A DNA stretch of 64,000 nt, taken from assembly GCA_037576215.1 (NCBI GenBank), contig JBANDB010000004.1, positions 5,456,001-5,520,000 of the forward strand. Direction: 5' to 3'. Positions 47,079-58,441 of the stretch are shown one piece after another (the first letter of the stretch is position 1; each line of letters opens with the position of its first letter). This DNA is from Armillaria gallica (taxonomy: Eukaryota > Basidiomycota > Agaricomycetes > Agaricales > Physalacriaceae). Both the position numbers and the translations under genes were made by a program. The notes below the pieces were generated by a model. The model had not been told where the DNA came from. It made no database searches and saw only the letters and a list, made by a program, of their open reading frames with translations.

Positions 47079-50018
47079 ATGCCTTCCTCCCTACCCGTAT
47101 CTGACGATGAAGAGGAGAGGAAACCTGCGGAAGGAGTTAGCCGATCTGACAACAACCAGCCGGAGGTCGGAAATCCGACCTACTATTCGTCGCGCAGAAG
47201 AAGAAAGTCCATAAGACTGATGGGCATGAGGATCCTCGAATATCTGGTGAAATGTTTGTCTTGGATCAACATTTGCTTTAGCCTAGTGAAGCTCATGAGA
47301 GGGTAAAGGGAATGATCCTTTCGACTACGAGCAGAAATTCCCCGAAGACAAGCAATACGAGGAGTTGGGACCGACTGCCAGGGTATGGCTAACATACATT
47401 GAAGAGTGTGCCGTATTTGATATCGAGATGGTCAAAGGATGGAGGGACGGATTGGATGGTTTGCTGGTTTTTGTGAGTACAAACACTAAGATGTAAATTT
47501 CATTCACTTATCAATCAACAGGCTGGTCTTTTCTCTGCGGTGGTCACTACGTTCGTCGCGCAGACGTCGCAGAACCTTCAAGTCGACTACGGTCAGGTCA
47601 CGGCACCGCCCCTTTTCGAGCTCATCGATGTCCAGCGCACAGCGGCTAATGGTTCCCTCGTGAATGACGTTCCTCGTTCAGGTCTAACCCCGTTCTCTGA
47701 AATTCGTCCCACGAAATTCGATTCGCTGGTCAATGGACTATGGTTCACCAGTCTCTCATTCAGTTTGGCGACCGCGCTTTTTGCTGTCTTAACGAAGCAG
47801 TGGATTCACCAGTACATGTCAGCGCCATCCGGCACGCCTCGGGACAGGTGTCGTGTGCATCAATTTCGATACATGGGGCTCCAGCAGTGGCGCGTGGGTT
47901 TCATCATTGGACTACTGCCCGTCCTCATGAGCGCATCACTTTGCATCTTTTTAGTGGGTCTTGTTGTTTTTCTAGTCCCGCTTCAAGCGTCGATCGCATC
48001 CGTCGTCGGGTCTGTCACATTCATTTCCTTCGTTGCGTACTTCATCGCCAATTTACTACCCATCATATACCCGTCGTGCCCATACAAGATGCCGCTATCC
48101 CAGTACTTATTCCCTCTCTATATTTACATTGCCTATAACGGCTTCCTCACTTCAATTATCTCCACGATTTCCGGATACTGGTCCGAATCCTCGCCAGTCA
48201 CAGCAAAACCTCCCATTCGTGCACTTCGAGAGGCTGAGCGTGCAGCAGTAGAGCACAGTGCGGATGAGATAGAAACGAGTGCCTTGTCATGGTTATTTTA
48301 CATGTCCTCCAACCCCAGCCTCCAGAGCATTGTGGTAGAGGCAGTCAGTGCTTTACCGTTGAACTCCGTCGCGTCCCTGAGGCACCATGCAAAAGGAATT
48401 TTGGAGATGTGCCATAATCTCGCCTTCGATATGTGGCGTCATCCTGAGGAAGGAAAACTTGATCGGCTCATTCGCACATTTTTTCGTCTTACTGTGCACG
48501 ACAATTTCTTCATACCGTTGCTCCTATCACAAGTGGAAAGGGAACGATTATCCCCCGACATCTACGCAGAGCTTTTGTCTATCCTAATCCACAGATTTCA
48601 TCACCAAGAGATTAGAAACTTAGTCAAAGCTCCGTTCACAAACTGGACAAACAGCGATCTTCGTCTGCAGCCCATTATATGGGGCAATCTGCTCCAGAAG
48701 CTGCTGCCCTTCTCGAGCTCTCCAGAGGACGATCTCACTCAATGGTTATTTCATGCAATTCCAGTATCTTATTGGCGTATCGGCTATACCCCTCCTCTAT
48801 TCTTAATGTCAAACGGACTGAAGATTTATTCGATAAAAAGATCATCAGGCAGTATCCCTTTGGACAGCCGTCAACAAGTGCCTGTACCCATACGTCGCTG
48901 ACATCATCCTTCAAAGCCACGTAGATGCTACGGACACTGTTTATCAGTATGGTCCCGTCGACAAATTTCCCGAGCCCAAGGATCCCCGGCTACGTTCTCT
49001 GCTGAAGGTAGCTGGCTCGCCCTCTATCCAAAAGGCCTACGGCGGCATTCCTTCTATCGATAGCCTTTTTGGAACTGTTATTCGCAGCATCGGGCATTAC
49101 ATGGCGGTCGACTCGTTTCAGTTGTGTGGCGACATTCCTTCTTTCAACCTAGACGACGATCGTTACGCAGTGTTAAAGCTCCTATCTACACTCGTTTCAT
49201 CCAGCGAATATGGTGGTGATGCTTCTGTTCGAAGGCATGATCTGCGTATCACCTTGGTGATATTCCTTCGGGTACTCAATTCGACCTCTCCCTACCCTCG
49301 TTTCCTTCCTGAGGACTGGTGTACACCAACCATGGCTGTTAACCTTGTCCGAATTGCCTTCCAAGACGATGCATGGGCATCGCAACATGAACCGACACAC
49401 GGATACAACTCTCAGCTTTCGGCAGCAGCTGAACTGGTTCATTATTTTCTCCAGCTCCCCCCTGTGATGAACGAGACTTTTTCTCATTTTGGTTCCTGGC
49501 GTCTTCTTGGTCTAATAGCTAGTTTACGCGGTTCTGATTTAGTCTGGAACGCCAGGTTATCAATGATTTTGAACGCGTTTATTACTGGGCTTGAATCCGA
49601 TGTACTGAACCCCGCGACGTTTCAGCAGTCTGTGGCCTACTTATTCGAGCCCAACAACCTCTTCACAGTTTGTGCAGTTCTCCTCACTTGGGGCAAAGCT
49701 CATTCGACTCTTCGTCGCATCGCGCTCCTTCGCCGAGATGATCCCGCATGGCCAGAGTGCCTGACGAAACTTGACACCATTCCTATACAGTTCGGAGTGC
49801 ACCTAGACAGTCATGTCATCATGGATGTTCGAGAATTTGTGAATGAAGGATGCCTCGGGGTCTACGTAATTAATAATCCAGGTTCTCATACACCGCGACG
49901 AGATCAAGATGGGAGCTGCCCTCCTAAAGATTCGCCGTCGAGACTCAAGTTATGGCTGAATCAGCTTTGGGCTACCAACGGAGGAGTCGCGAGGTTCAGC
50001 GGTGATGGTCAAGTGTGA
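47079..50018 (+). pseudogene. DUF6535 A-type gene with 5-nt deletion (locus g6)
   Basis: Mirror partner of g2. Exons 47079-47253, 47309-47472 and 47522-50018. Exon 1 encodes MPSSLPVSDDEEERKPAEG and YYSSRRRRKSIRLMG. The first donor is GTTTGT, so the junction codon becomes Trp where relatives have Gly. Exon 3 is open through the membrane helices (LWFTSLSFSLATALFAVL, GFIIGLLPVLMSASLCIFLV) and CPYKMPLSQY to about 48835. There a 5-nt deletion relative to g4 (TCGATAAAAAG against TCGATTCCTGAAAAAG) shifts the frame and leads to a stop at 48899-48901. The original frame is open again from there to 50018 (DHQAVSLWTAVNKCLYPY ... SGDGQV). Probably a young pseudogene; a shortened 4-TM protein could still be made. 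Confidence 0.8.
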
Positions 50019-50216
50019 GATTCCTTTCGGGCATTTCAATAGTGTTAGCTGTGGGTATCGGGACTAGTATAGTTTGCCTATTGATTTGGACAATCTTTGA
50101 AAAAGCTCTTACATAGTAGTACCCAAGTTGGTTGTCGGAACACCGGACCGATTTGTCCGAAGCTTCCTTCAAGCGCTCATCATGCTGTTTGTTTCGTATC
50201 ACCATCTTCCACAGCC

Positions 50217-53215
50217 ATGCCTTCCTCCCTGCCCGTATCTGACGATGCAGAGGAGAGGAGATCTGCAGAAGGAGCTACCGATCCTGACAATGACCAACCG
50301 GACGTAGAGAATTCGACCTACTACTCGTCGCGCAGAAGAAGAAAGTCTACAAGAGGACTGATGGGCATGAAGACGCGTGAATATCTAATCAAAGGTGTGT
50401 GTCTGATCCAAATTTTTTGTAGCTTCGTGAAGCTCATTGAAAGTCAAGGGAATGATCCATTCGACTACGAACAGAAATTTCCCGAAGACAAGCGGTACGA
50501 GGAGCTAGGTCCGGCTGCCAGGGTGTGGAGAACATACCTTGAAGAGTGCGCTGCATTCGATGTTGAGATGGTGGAAGGATGGAGGGACGGATTGGATGTT
50601 TTGCTGGTTTTCGTGAGTGTATATGCTACTAAATCCAACTTCCTTCGTTGATGGACGATCAGGCTGGTCTATTCTCTGCCGTAGTCACTACGTTCGTGGC
50701 ACAGACGTCGCAGAGCCTTCAAGTCAACTACGGTCAGGTCACGGCTTCGCTCCTTTTCGAGCTCATCGACGTCCAGCGCGCAGCAGGAAATGGCTCCCTC
50801 GTGAATGATGTTCCTCGTTCAGACCTTACCCCGTTCTCTAATTTTCGTCCCACGACATCCGATTCGTTGGTCAATGGACTGTGGTTCACCAGTCTTTCAT
50901 TCAGTCTGACTACTGCACTCTTCGTTGTCCTTACGAAACAATGGATTCACCAGTACATGGCAGTGCCATCTGGCACGCCTCGGGACAGGTGTCGTGTCCG
51001 TCAATTTCGATACATGGGACTCCAGCAGTGGCGCGTGAGGTTCATCCTTGGTCTATTACCCGTCCTCATGAGCGCGTCACTTTGCCTCTTTTTAGCGGGT
51101 CTAGTTGTTTTTCTAGTCCCGCTGCAAGTGTCAATTGCATCCGTTGTCGGGTGTATCACATTCATATCCTTCGCTGCGTATCTCATCACCAATTTCCTGC
51201 CCATTATATATCCCTCGTGCCCATATAAGACACCTCTCTCGCAGTACATCTTCCCTCTCTATACCTTTGTTGCCCATAACAGCTTCTTCTCATCGGCCGC
51301 TGGTCCGGTCTCCAACTCCTTGTCCGGGTCCTCACCAGTCCCAAAAAAGTCTCTCATCCGTACACTTCGAGAAGCTGAGCGTGAAGCTGTTAAGCAGGCT
51401 GCTGATGAAACGGACGCGCGGGCCTTATCCTGGTTGTTCTCTATGTCATCCAACCCTAGCGTCCAACGAATTGTTGCAGAATCGACCGGTGCTTTGCCAA
51501 TACGATCTGTGACCTCCGTACAACGTTATGCAGAAGGGCTTCCGAGGATCTGTGCCTTTACGCTGAAAGAACTTCTGGATGATGCCCATCGAAACGGTGC
51601 TCTTGTTGACACCAGTAAAATGGACCGCTGTATCCGTGCACACCTTCGCTTCCAATTTCGAGATGTCCATATCCGAAAATACGACAAGCGGGACCAATTG
51701 GCTCCGGATCTTCGTGCAGAACTTTTGGCTGTCGAACCCTACGGGGGTTCCCAAAATGCCCTCGATTTAATTGTGACAACTTTACGAACCCCAGCGGGCA
51801 GTCAGAGCCTACATCTGCAGCCCGTCGTATGGGGTTGTCTTCTTTCCAAGGTCCTACCTCTCAATCGGGAAGTGTATGAGCTTCTATTTCATGCCCTTCC
51901 GACTTTCTACTGGAGTGCCGATTGCAAACTCCCTCCCCATTTCTATCCAGATCATGGATTGCCGATATCGACGGTACCCACAGGTGATCGTGCGGTCACT
52001 CTTTTCATAGCCATCTTCGAATCCCTGTACGCGTGCATCGGTCATATCTTGCTTAAAGGCTGTGCGGATTTTGAACTCCAGGATAATGTATCCTATCATG
52101 ATTCCACATCTCAGTTCCCTGAACCTAGCGATCGCCGGGTGCGTTTTCTCTTGACCATGGCCAGCTCCCCTTCAATACACAGGATGAGTGCACTCGATTC
52201 CTCTCCCGGAACCCTTTTCAGCGCCGTCCTACGAAGCATTATGGTCTATGTGGGTGTTGAAAAATATAGAATCCATCAACCCCAAGGCAACGTGGCCCCC
52301 ATTCTCCTTGACCACAATCGCTCCGCCATATTACGGCTACTATACGTGTTGGTTTTTTCGGACGAGTACGGTGTTGGCAGTGATTCAATGTTCGTTGCAG
52401 ATCGGCGTATCACCTTGATCGCTTTCTTTCGAGTTCTCAGCTGCATATCCCCTCGCCCACCTGAAGACAACTTTCCTGCAGAACTGGCTGCCAAGTTTGC
52501 GTCCATTGCTTTCCAGGACGATGCGTGGTTATTATCACCCCTGAAGTTCGCTTCATACAACGCCGATATCTTACATTATGCCACAGAAGGAGCCGAGCTT
52601 ATCATTTTCTTGTTTGAGCATTCCTCCACCATGAATGCGGCGTTTTCTCATTTTGTTGAAAAGCGGCTCTTAGACTCGCTCACTGGTAGCCCCGGCTCCG
52701 CTGCCACCCCCATCACTCGCTGGGGCTTATCAGAAATCGTAGCCGTCTTTGTCGCTGGGCTGACGTCCGGGAAGCTGGATCCTCAGATTCGCCAGAAATC
52801 TTTGGAATATCTCCATGAACCGGGGTCCCTTCACACAGCTTGTGCTGTTTTGCTTACTCAGGGTAACATCACTGCACTTCATAAACTTGCACTCCTACGG
52901 CGCAATGACCCTGTTTGGTCTCGATGTTTGCAGAGTCTTCAGGAAGTAGACTTTCCTGATCCCTCGCCCTCTCGGCCCCGCGAGATACCCCGACACATCG
53001 CAGATCTCGAAGCTCTCATTGGCGTAGGAGGAGAACTCGGAACGGATGCCTATAGGTCTAGCACGATTCCTGACGTGCGACTGACTATGGATGATAAACC
53101 AACGAAAAGCACTTGGTCAAAAGTGCCTGTTCTGTTACGTTGGGCTAGACAGCTCCGTACTAGAGAGGCTGTTCCCGAGGAAGTATCAATGTCTAGCTGT
53201 GGTGACCAAGTTTGA
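50217..53215 (+). CDS. DUF6535-domain membrane protein, chimeric A-type (locus g7, intact)
   Basis: Exons 50217-50394, 50449-50612 and 50663-53215 give 964 aa with no break. The first third is nearly the same as g3/g6: MPSSLPVSDDAEERRSAEG, YYSSRRRRKSTRGLMGM, FDYEQKFPEDKRYEELGP, AGLFSAVVTTFVAQ, LWFTSLSFSLTTALFVVL and CPYKTPLSQYIFPLY. After about residue 300 it diverges strongly (SAAGPVSNSLSGSSPVPKK...) while keeping landmarks such as ALSWLFSMSSNPSVQRIV, FPEPSDRRVRFLL and LRRNDPVW, and a tail CGDQV. The sharp change in similarity suggests that the N-terminal membrane part was homogenised by gene conversion, or joined by recombination. Only 198 bp separate it from the end of g6. It is the only fully open DUF6535 gene of the right arm. 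Confidence 0.86.
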
Positions 53216-53772
53216 TGGCGCTCACATACATGCATATGTTGTAGAAAATGATGATGACCATTTTGATGACTCCAGTTTAATGAGCTCGTTGTATTGGAAC
53301 CTGGGTGATCGTGACGACAGCGTTGTCAAGGCATACTCCGCCTGCGCAGCCCCGGCAAGGCTCAGAGCGGACACTTCGTATCTGGCAAGCGTCCGCAGTA
53401 ACACCACGATGGCCTCGGAAAACAAGTGACCAGCTGAGTTGATTGCGAGGGGTATGTTTCCTGATCTCAATACCTAGCGGCATCGATGCAGATTTGTTCC
53501 CGATTAATTCGACATATTTACAATCCTAACCTAGGCAGACGAAACAGTAAGAAGGAATAAACACGTCACAAAAGAATGCATGTACATTATGTATCGTAGA
53601 AAGCGCAGGGTCGTAGTTGGTACATACACGTATAATAAGATAACTGATGGCACTATAGATAAACAGACGAAAGCACATACTGAGAATTCCGAGCGAAGAG
53701 GATGAGACATGGCTTTGAACAAGATGGTGAAATGACGAATGTAACAGCAGCGCGGGGGATATAGAAGACCAT
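53216..53772. other. Intergenic region between convergent genes
   Basis: Lies between the 3' ends of g7 (plus) and the Ser/Pro-rich gene (minus). Short open stretches on both strands have no recognisable motif. The outer boundary of the right-arm duplication probably falls in or just before this stretch. Confidence 0.45.
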
Positions 53773-54465
53773 TCAACCTCTCACAACGCTCACAGGACGG
53801 CTCCTGACTGACATGGGACTCGTCGCCCCGCTGACAGCTTCCAATCTTTCCTCGAGCCCCATACCGAGCCCCTCTTTCTCCCACTCATCGAAGCCTTTCA
53901 AATTGCCACCGTCCGTCAAGGTCAGCATGTGAGGCGGTGTGGGCGGTTCCAAAGTCAAAGAAGACAGCATCACTGTGTTTGTCGGACTGGAAGCAAGGAG
54001 ATCACTGTACGACAAAAACGACAAGCGTTTCGTCACGATCTTGGGAGAGGGGGACGGAGAAAGCTCACGAGCGATGCTCGTGGGAGACGGCGGGCCCAGG
54101 GATGACGTGGTAAGCAGCAACGAGGCCCTTGGAGACGGACTGCGGCTCACGAGCGGGCTGGCGGCTGGAGTGAGCACCTCGACGTCGCCCTCGCCTGCAC
54201 GCGAATCTGCCAGGATTGCCGCAGCTGAGTCGAGGACGGATGGTACAGAGCTTTCTGTGGTCTTTCCACGGGGTATGCGATGAGGATTCGAGTATGCCGA
54301 TGGCAGGGGCGGTGAGATGGGCTCGATATCACGCTCAAAAATAGCGGAGCTCGACGAGTGCACCGACGATGGCGACGACGGTATCGACGACGGCGACAAC
54401 GAGCGAGGTGACAACGAGAGGCGCTGGGTTTGGGGCTTAATTATTGGCGAGAGTGTGAGTGTCAT
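53773..54465 (-). CDS. Ser/Pro-rich protein of unknown function
   Basis: A single open frame of 230 aa, strongly biased to Ser and Pro (RLSLSPRSLSPSSIPSSPSS, VSRSPSPRASLLLTTSS), suggesting disorder and many phosphorylation sites. Two ordered-looking segments stand out: IVTKRLSFLSYSDLLASSP in the middle, and DGGNLKGFDEWEKEGLGMGL followed by EERLEAV near the end. These look conserved in style and would be the best search handles. There are no membrane helices and no catalytic motif. The start is the first ATG, in a good context, with no upstream in-frame ATG. I cannot assign a function. Confidence 0.65.
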   Translation of the reverse strand: MTLTLSPIIKPQTQRLSLSPRSLSPSSIPSSPSSVHSSSSAIFERDIEPISPPLPSAYSNPHRIPRGKTTESSVPSVLDSAAAILADSRAGEGDVEVLTPAASPLVSRSPSPRASLLLTTSSLGPPSPTSIARELSPSPSPKIVTKRLSFLSYSDLLASSPTNTVMLSSLTLEPPTPPHMLTLTDGGNLKGFDEWEKEGLGMGLEERLEAVSGATSPMSVRSRPVSVVRG

Positions 54466-55981
54466 CGTGGTCCATGGTCAAGGAGGTCTCTAGCCAGATC
54501 GGTTTCGCAAAAAGACACATACCCCCACTGACGTCATGTGACATTTCCGTTACCAACGGGACAGATCCGGGATCAATCGGTCCGGGTCGGAACTGTAAAA
54601 AGAACAGCGCTCATTCTTCATATTTTCTTGCTTGTACATTCAGGATCCACCCATAAGTACCAGGAGCATTCGAACCTGATTGTCTAAAACAATTTTACCA
54701 CCCCCGGTAGATGCCAGCTGCAAATTTTCTCCCCGACCACTCCTTGAACCTTTGTTTCCAAGGCAAAGAGTGTCTCTTCTCCTTGTCTCATGTATAAGTA
54801 TCCTTGATCCGCTCCTTTTCGGAAGGAAGATCCTTCCTTCCTCCTCCATGGTCAGCGGGTAGCACGCGACTTCACAGCCCTAGGGCGCCCGTCATTGATA
54901 CTACCGATTCTTAAGACCGGTAATTCTGCTCCCGATATGACCTTCTAACTGATCGTACAAAGGAAACAAAGGATATGAAGATTTCGACTCAAATCATCTT
55001 TTGATGGAATCATGAAATCATTGGGTCATGATTATCTCGGTAGAAAACTTTGCTCATAAAACGTAACAAGCTCACGTCTCGCTGTCAGTGATAGCTAAAT
55101 AAATCAAAATGGAGACCTAGGACCTACGGCAATACGGCTTCAGGATGGTTTAATATCAAGAAAGATCAGAGTCCGCGCAACCCGACACCACGTTCTTCTG
55201 AGACCTCGGCAAGAACGACGCTTAACACGCTGACTACAGAATTAACTTGTCAATCTAACGAGGGCATTCGTCTCCTTCCTTTTGCTATAGGATTTCATGC
55301 CAGCTCTTTTCGGGACAGACAGCTGCAAGATAATACTTACCTCCATGAGACGTGGTCCTTCTTGTATTGATGGCGTAGTCACGCATGGCGTTCAGTTCGA
55401 ATCTGAGTCGATTCATTAGGAGGAAAGTTCGATTTTTTTTTCCATCTGATTTTCCGCTTACGTTTATACCGTTAGTTTTAACGGTTTAGGCTATAATAAT
55501 TTTGGGAGTCGGGACTCAGGTCTCAGGAGGGAAAACACCTATGCTCGCCCTCAATCTTGGTACGGTCCTCTCGCAAGCTTGCCGTGATATGCAAAAATAT
55601 TGATGGCACAACTCAGAGGACTCGGCTATGAGTCAGGGTAGAAGCATCTTCCCTCATTCCGAGTAGCTTGGCGACTACAGGTGAACGAGAAGAATCATAT
55701 TAAATCACGGACAAATGGGCAAGCGAATTATACAAAGGCCCAGCGGCGCTACTTTCATTTCGTACGTGTGCTCCCGCAAAACTCGTTTTATGAACACAGA
55801 CATTTGAGGGTCTCAGAGTATTAGAGGCGACATGATATATTACCAAGCGTCATGTTAGTGGAAGGGTTTACATGTCCCCATATGATTTATTCTATTCTCC
55901 TGCTGAGTCCGAAACGCGCTTCTCGTCATAATTTGACGTTATATAAGTACATGGTGTTCAAACTGGATACAATGGCCCTTT
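54466..55981. other. Intergenic region, no gene recognised
   Basis: About 1.5 kb with only short open stretches on both strands. A T-rich tract occurs near 55430-55445. A tRNA B-box-like GTTCGAATC near 55390 has no matching A-box or cloverleaf that I could find. Promoter for the Ser/Pro-rich gene is expected at its left end. Confidence 0.45.
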
Positions 55982-56423
55982 TCACTTCTTGTACGAGTAT
56001 TTTGCTACAGATTCATAGAGCTCCAGGACGCCTGAAAGTTTGGACAGTGAAACGCTGCTACTAAACACCAAGCAGCCGGGTTCAACTCACGAGGTTTCGA
56101 AAACAGGGGCATAGTGGCCTTGTTGTAAGGCTCATAGTACGCCTTCGTGACTTGTGTCTAATAACTTCGTTGTTAGTGTAATAGTTCTGCGCAACTTTCG
56201 ATGATTACAGTACCTGAAGGAACTGTTCGACGGAATACCCCCAAATCTCAAAGATCTTGATAGTTGTCTCACCAGCACTTTTGTCGTGGCTGACGGCTAT
56301 TTCGAAAAGCTTGCATTCTGGTTCGTCGCAGCACTTTCTGTACAGTGGCTCGAGGTGAGACCAGAAGACATCGAGGTCGGACGACTTGATGAAGAGGGTG
56401 AGGTCGAGGACTGTGGAAGACAT
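55982..56423 (-). CDS. Small ABM-like (dimeric alpha/beta-barrel) protein
   Basis: Three exons, 56423-56214, 56157-56091 and 56031-55982, join in phase to 108 aa. The protein reads MSSTVLDLTLFIKSSDLDVFW, then HLEPLYRKCCDEPECKLFEI, TTIKIFEIWGYSVEQFLQ|TQVTKAYYEPY and KP|RVLELYESVAKYSYKK with stop. The pattern (E-P-L-Y...C..E..C..FE, then an aromatic FEIW strand, then a helix ending in PY) fits the antibiotic-biosynthesis-monooxygenase-like fold of about 100 residues. Members act on diverse aromatic substrates or have no known substrate. The join across two short introns with a clean terminal stop argues that it is real. Substrate unknown. Confidence 0.7.
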
Positions 56424-58441
56424 GTTGACGTCAGTGGCTGACCACTGCGTCTGTATTTATGCATTGGTCAGGTGAGCGATAGAGAGAGAAATGAACTTAC
56501 GGTGAAGTAGATAATAGCATGAACGCGCCACTCCGCACCGTTTAAATTAGCCTGCTTGGTTGAGGCGAGAGAGTCACTGATTGCGCAGGTTGCTCAAATA
56601 TCGGAGTCTTGCAGTCTTTCCGCCAGGAAGCCTTCGAAAACAGGTTCAGGCTTGTCCATTGGTTGACCGTCGACTGACTCGCTGATGAAAAATAAGAGCT
56701 CTATGAGGATGATACGTGTACAGCGACTCATTACGTTCTATCGATGTTTCGGACGTTCTTGGGAGACGGCTAAGCTAAGGAGGCAAAGTTTGTACCAGTG
56801 ATCAAGATTCCCGCTACTTCGTGATACCGGTAGAAGAGTGGGACCGTACCCTGTTAAAATGACATCTCAGAGCTTATTCATTGTATCCTCCATTAGATGA
56901 TGTGGGCTTTATCTCTCTAGTGAATTGAGGAACTTGAGGTGGAGTCGATGACAGCGGGGTTATAGTACTGTAACCATCCGCCCGACCACCGGCCCGAAAA
57001 TAGCCGAGATTTCAAGTTCCGAGTCAACTTGAACCACCACGAAATCGGAGCAGCGAACGCGCCACTTCAAGATCCTTGGCCACTCCCATTTGCCGTCTCT
57101 ATCTTACCAAATCCACCATCAGGCACACTGCAAAATCTATGCAACCGCCTCGTAATCTCTCCATGTCCTAAACAACCTGGCCAAATAGTACCTGCATCGT
57201 GACGACCATCATCACTGTGTCGCTCTTCTCCCTACTGTCTTCCTGCACATTGCCATTCCTAAGTGCAATACTGCGATATGTGTGAATTCTACTGCTGTCG
57301 GTGATGGCAAGAATTCTGAGTCGTTTTTGCTATGTTCATCGCGTATATCCCGGCGAAGCCGCCAATTCTTGAACCTTTTTTGCTCCTGTGCGTATCGTCT
57401 GGTCTAACACAAAGTCAACGGACAACTTTGCACGAGATTAAATGTTTTGTCTAGCAGGCTCTGTCCATTGCCGGAACTATTACGTTACTCGGTCAATTTG
57501 AAGATACATTCAGGAATTCCAACGATTATTGTTTCCCCCGTGAGATACTCTGTTATGCGCTATTAAGTATAGCCGACTTACCACGATCCTATCTTGTCTC
57601 AAAAGCTGTAAGCCTGCTCCCACACTTGAGACTTTTTTTAACCGGTCTCAAGGTTGAGGTACGAGGAACGAGGAACAACTCCGAAGTGGTAGGGCCCTGT
57701 CGACTGCCATCGCAGTTATGGATGGGCTGACTGAAAGATGCGAAACATGCGTGAGTAGATAGTTCTTTCCGGATGCACTTCTAGCATTACGCCCCGTGAA
57801 GCGGTGTAATGAGTTGCAATCCCTCTGCTGGGCTACATTCAATTTTCTAAACTAACAATTCCACAATTTACTTCCTTTTTTCTTTACCGTCGGACTAGGA
57901 ATGCGGCTAAATTTTCTCCTTTTCATGCGGCAGTTCTTCTCCCTCGTTGGCTGTCTCGATGTTTTATGGAGCGGCTAAGACGTGCCTGACTCTGCTTCTG
58001 TCTGCAGCATGCTGGGTCTGAGGCTACCCCTTAATTGCAGCATAATCGCTGTAGTGCTCATTGATGGTTCCTACCCTTCGTTCCATGAATAGTCCAAAGG
58101 TGGTAACGAGGCTGAGTCTAAGGTTTCAACCAAGAATTTTATCATTTTTCAACTTGGTCAACGCGCCATACGGCCCTATGGTTCCTTTCTTATGTATCGT
58201 TCTTCGCATCTTTGAAACTCTGGGAAGCATTCCGATCGTACCATTGGCAGGACACGTCTCACCCCCGCGGCCTAACTTGATCTGAGAGCTTGTATCTCGG
58301 TCTGGAATTCTTGTCCGAAAATACTCCTGTCTGAGCGCTAGAAATGTTCTCTTACGTGCATGATGTTCACCCGCCTCCTCCTTAAATACCCTCAAGAACC
58401 ACGATGAACGTCAGCCAACACCTCATCCCGGCTTCTCAAGA
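56424..58441. other. Intergenic region, no gene recognised
   Basis: About 2 kb without a recognisable gene. Short open stretches exist near 57648-57842 (minus) and 58061-58395 (both strands) but lack splice structure or family motifs. The laccase promoter is expected in the last few hundred bases. Confidence 0.45.

Noticed and set aside
47254..47308. Loss of the first splice donor in g6
   Set aside because: The usual GTGTGT is changed, but GTTTGT one base earlier in alignment is a good donor and keeps phase, giving Trp instead of Gly at the joint.
55340..55410. tRNA gene suggested by GTTCGAATC
   Set aside because: No matching A-box, acceptor-stem pairing or cloverleaf could be found around it.
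57648..58395. Small open stretches before the laccase
   Set aside because: Low-information peptides on both strands with no family resemblance; most likely promoter sequence.
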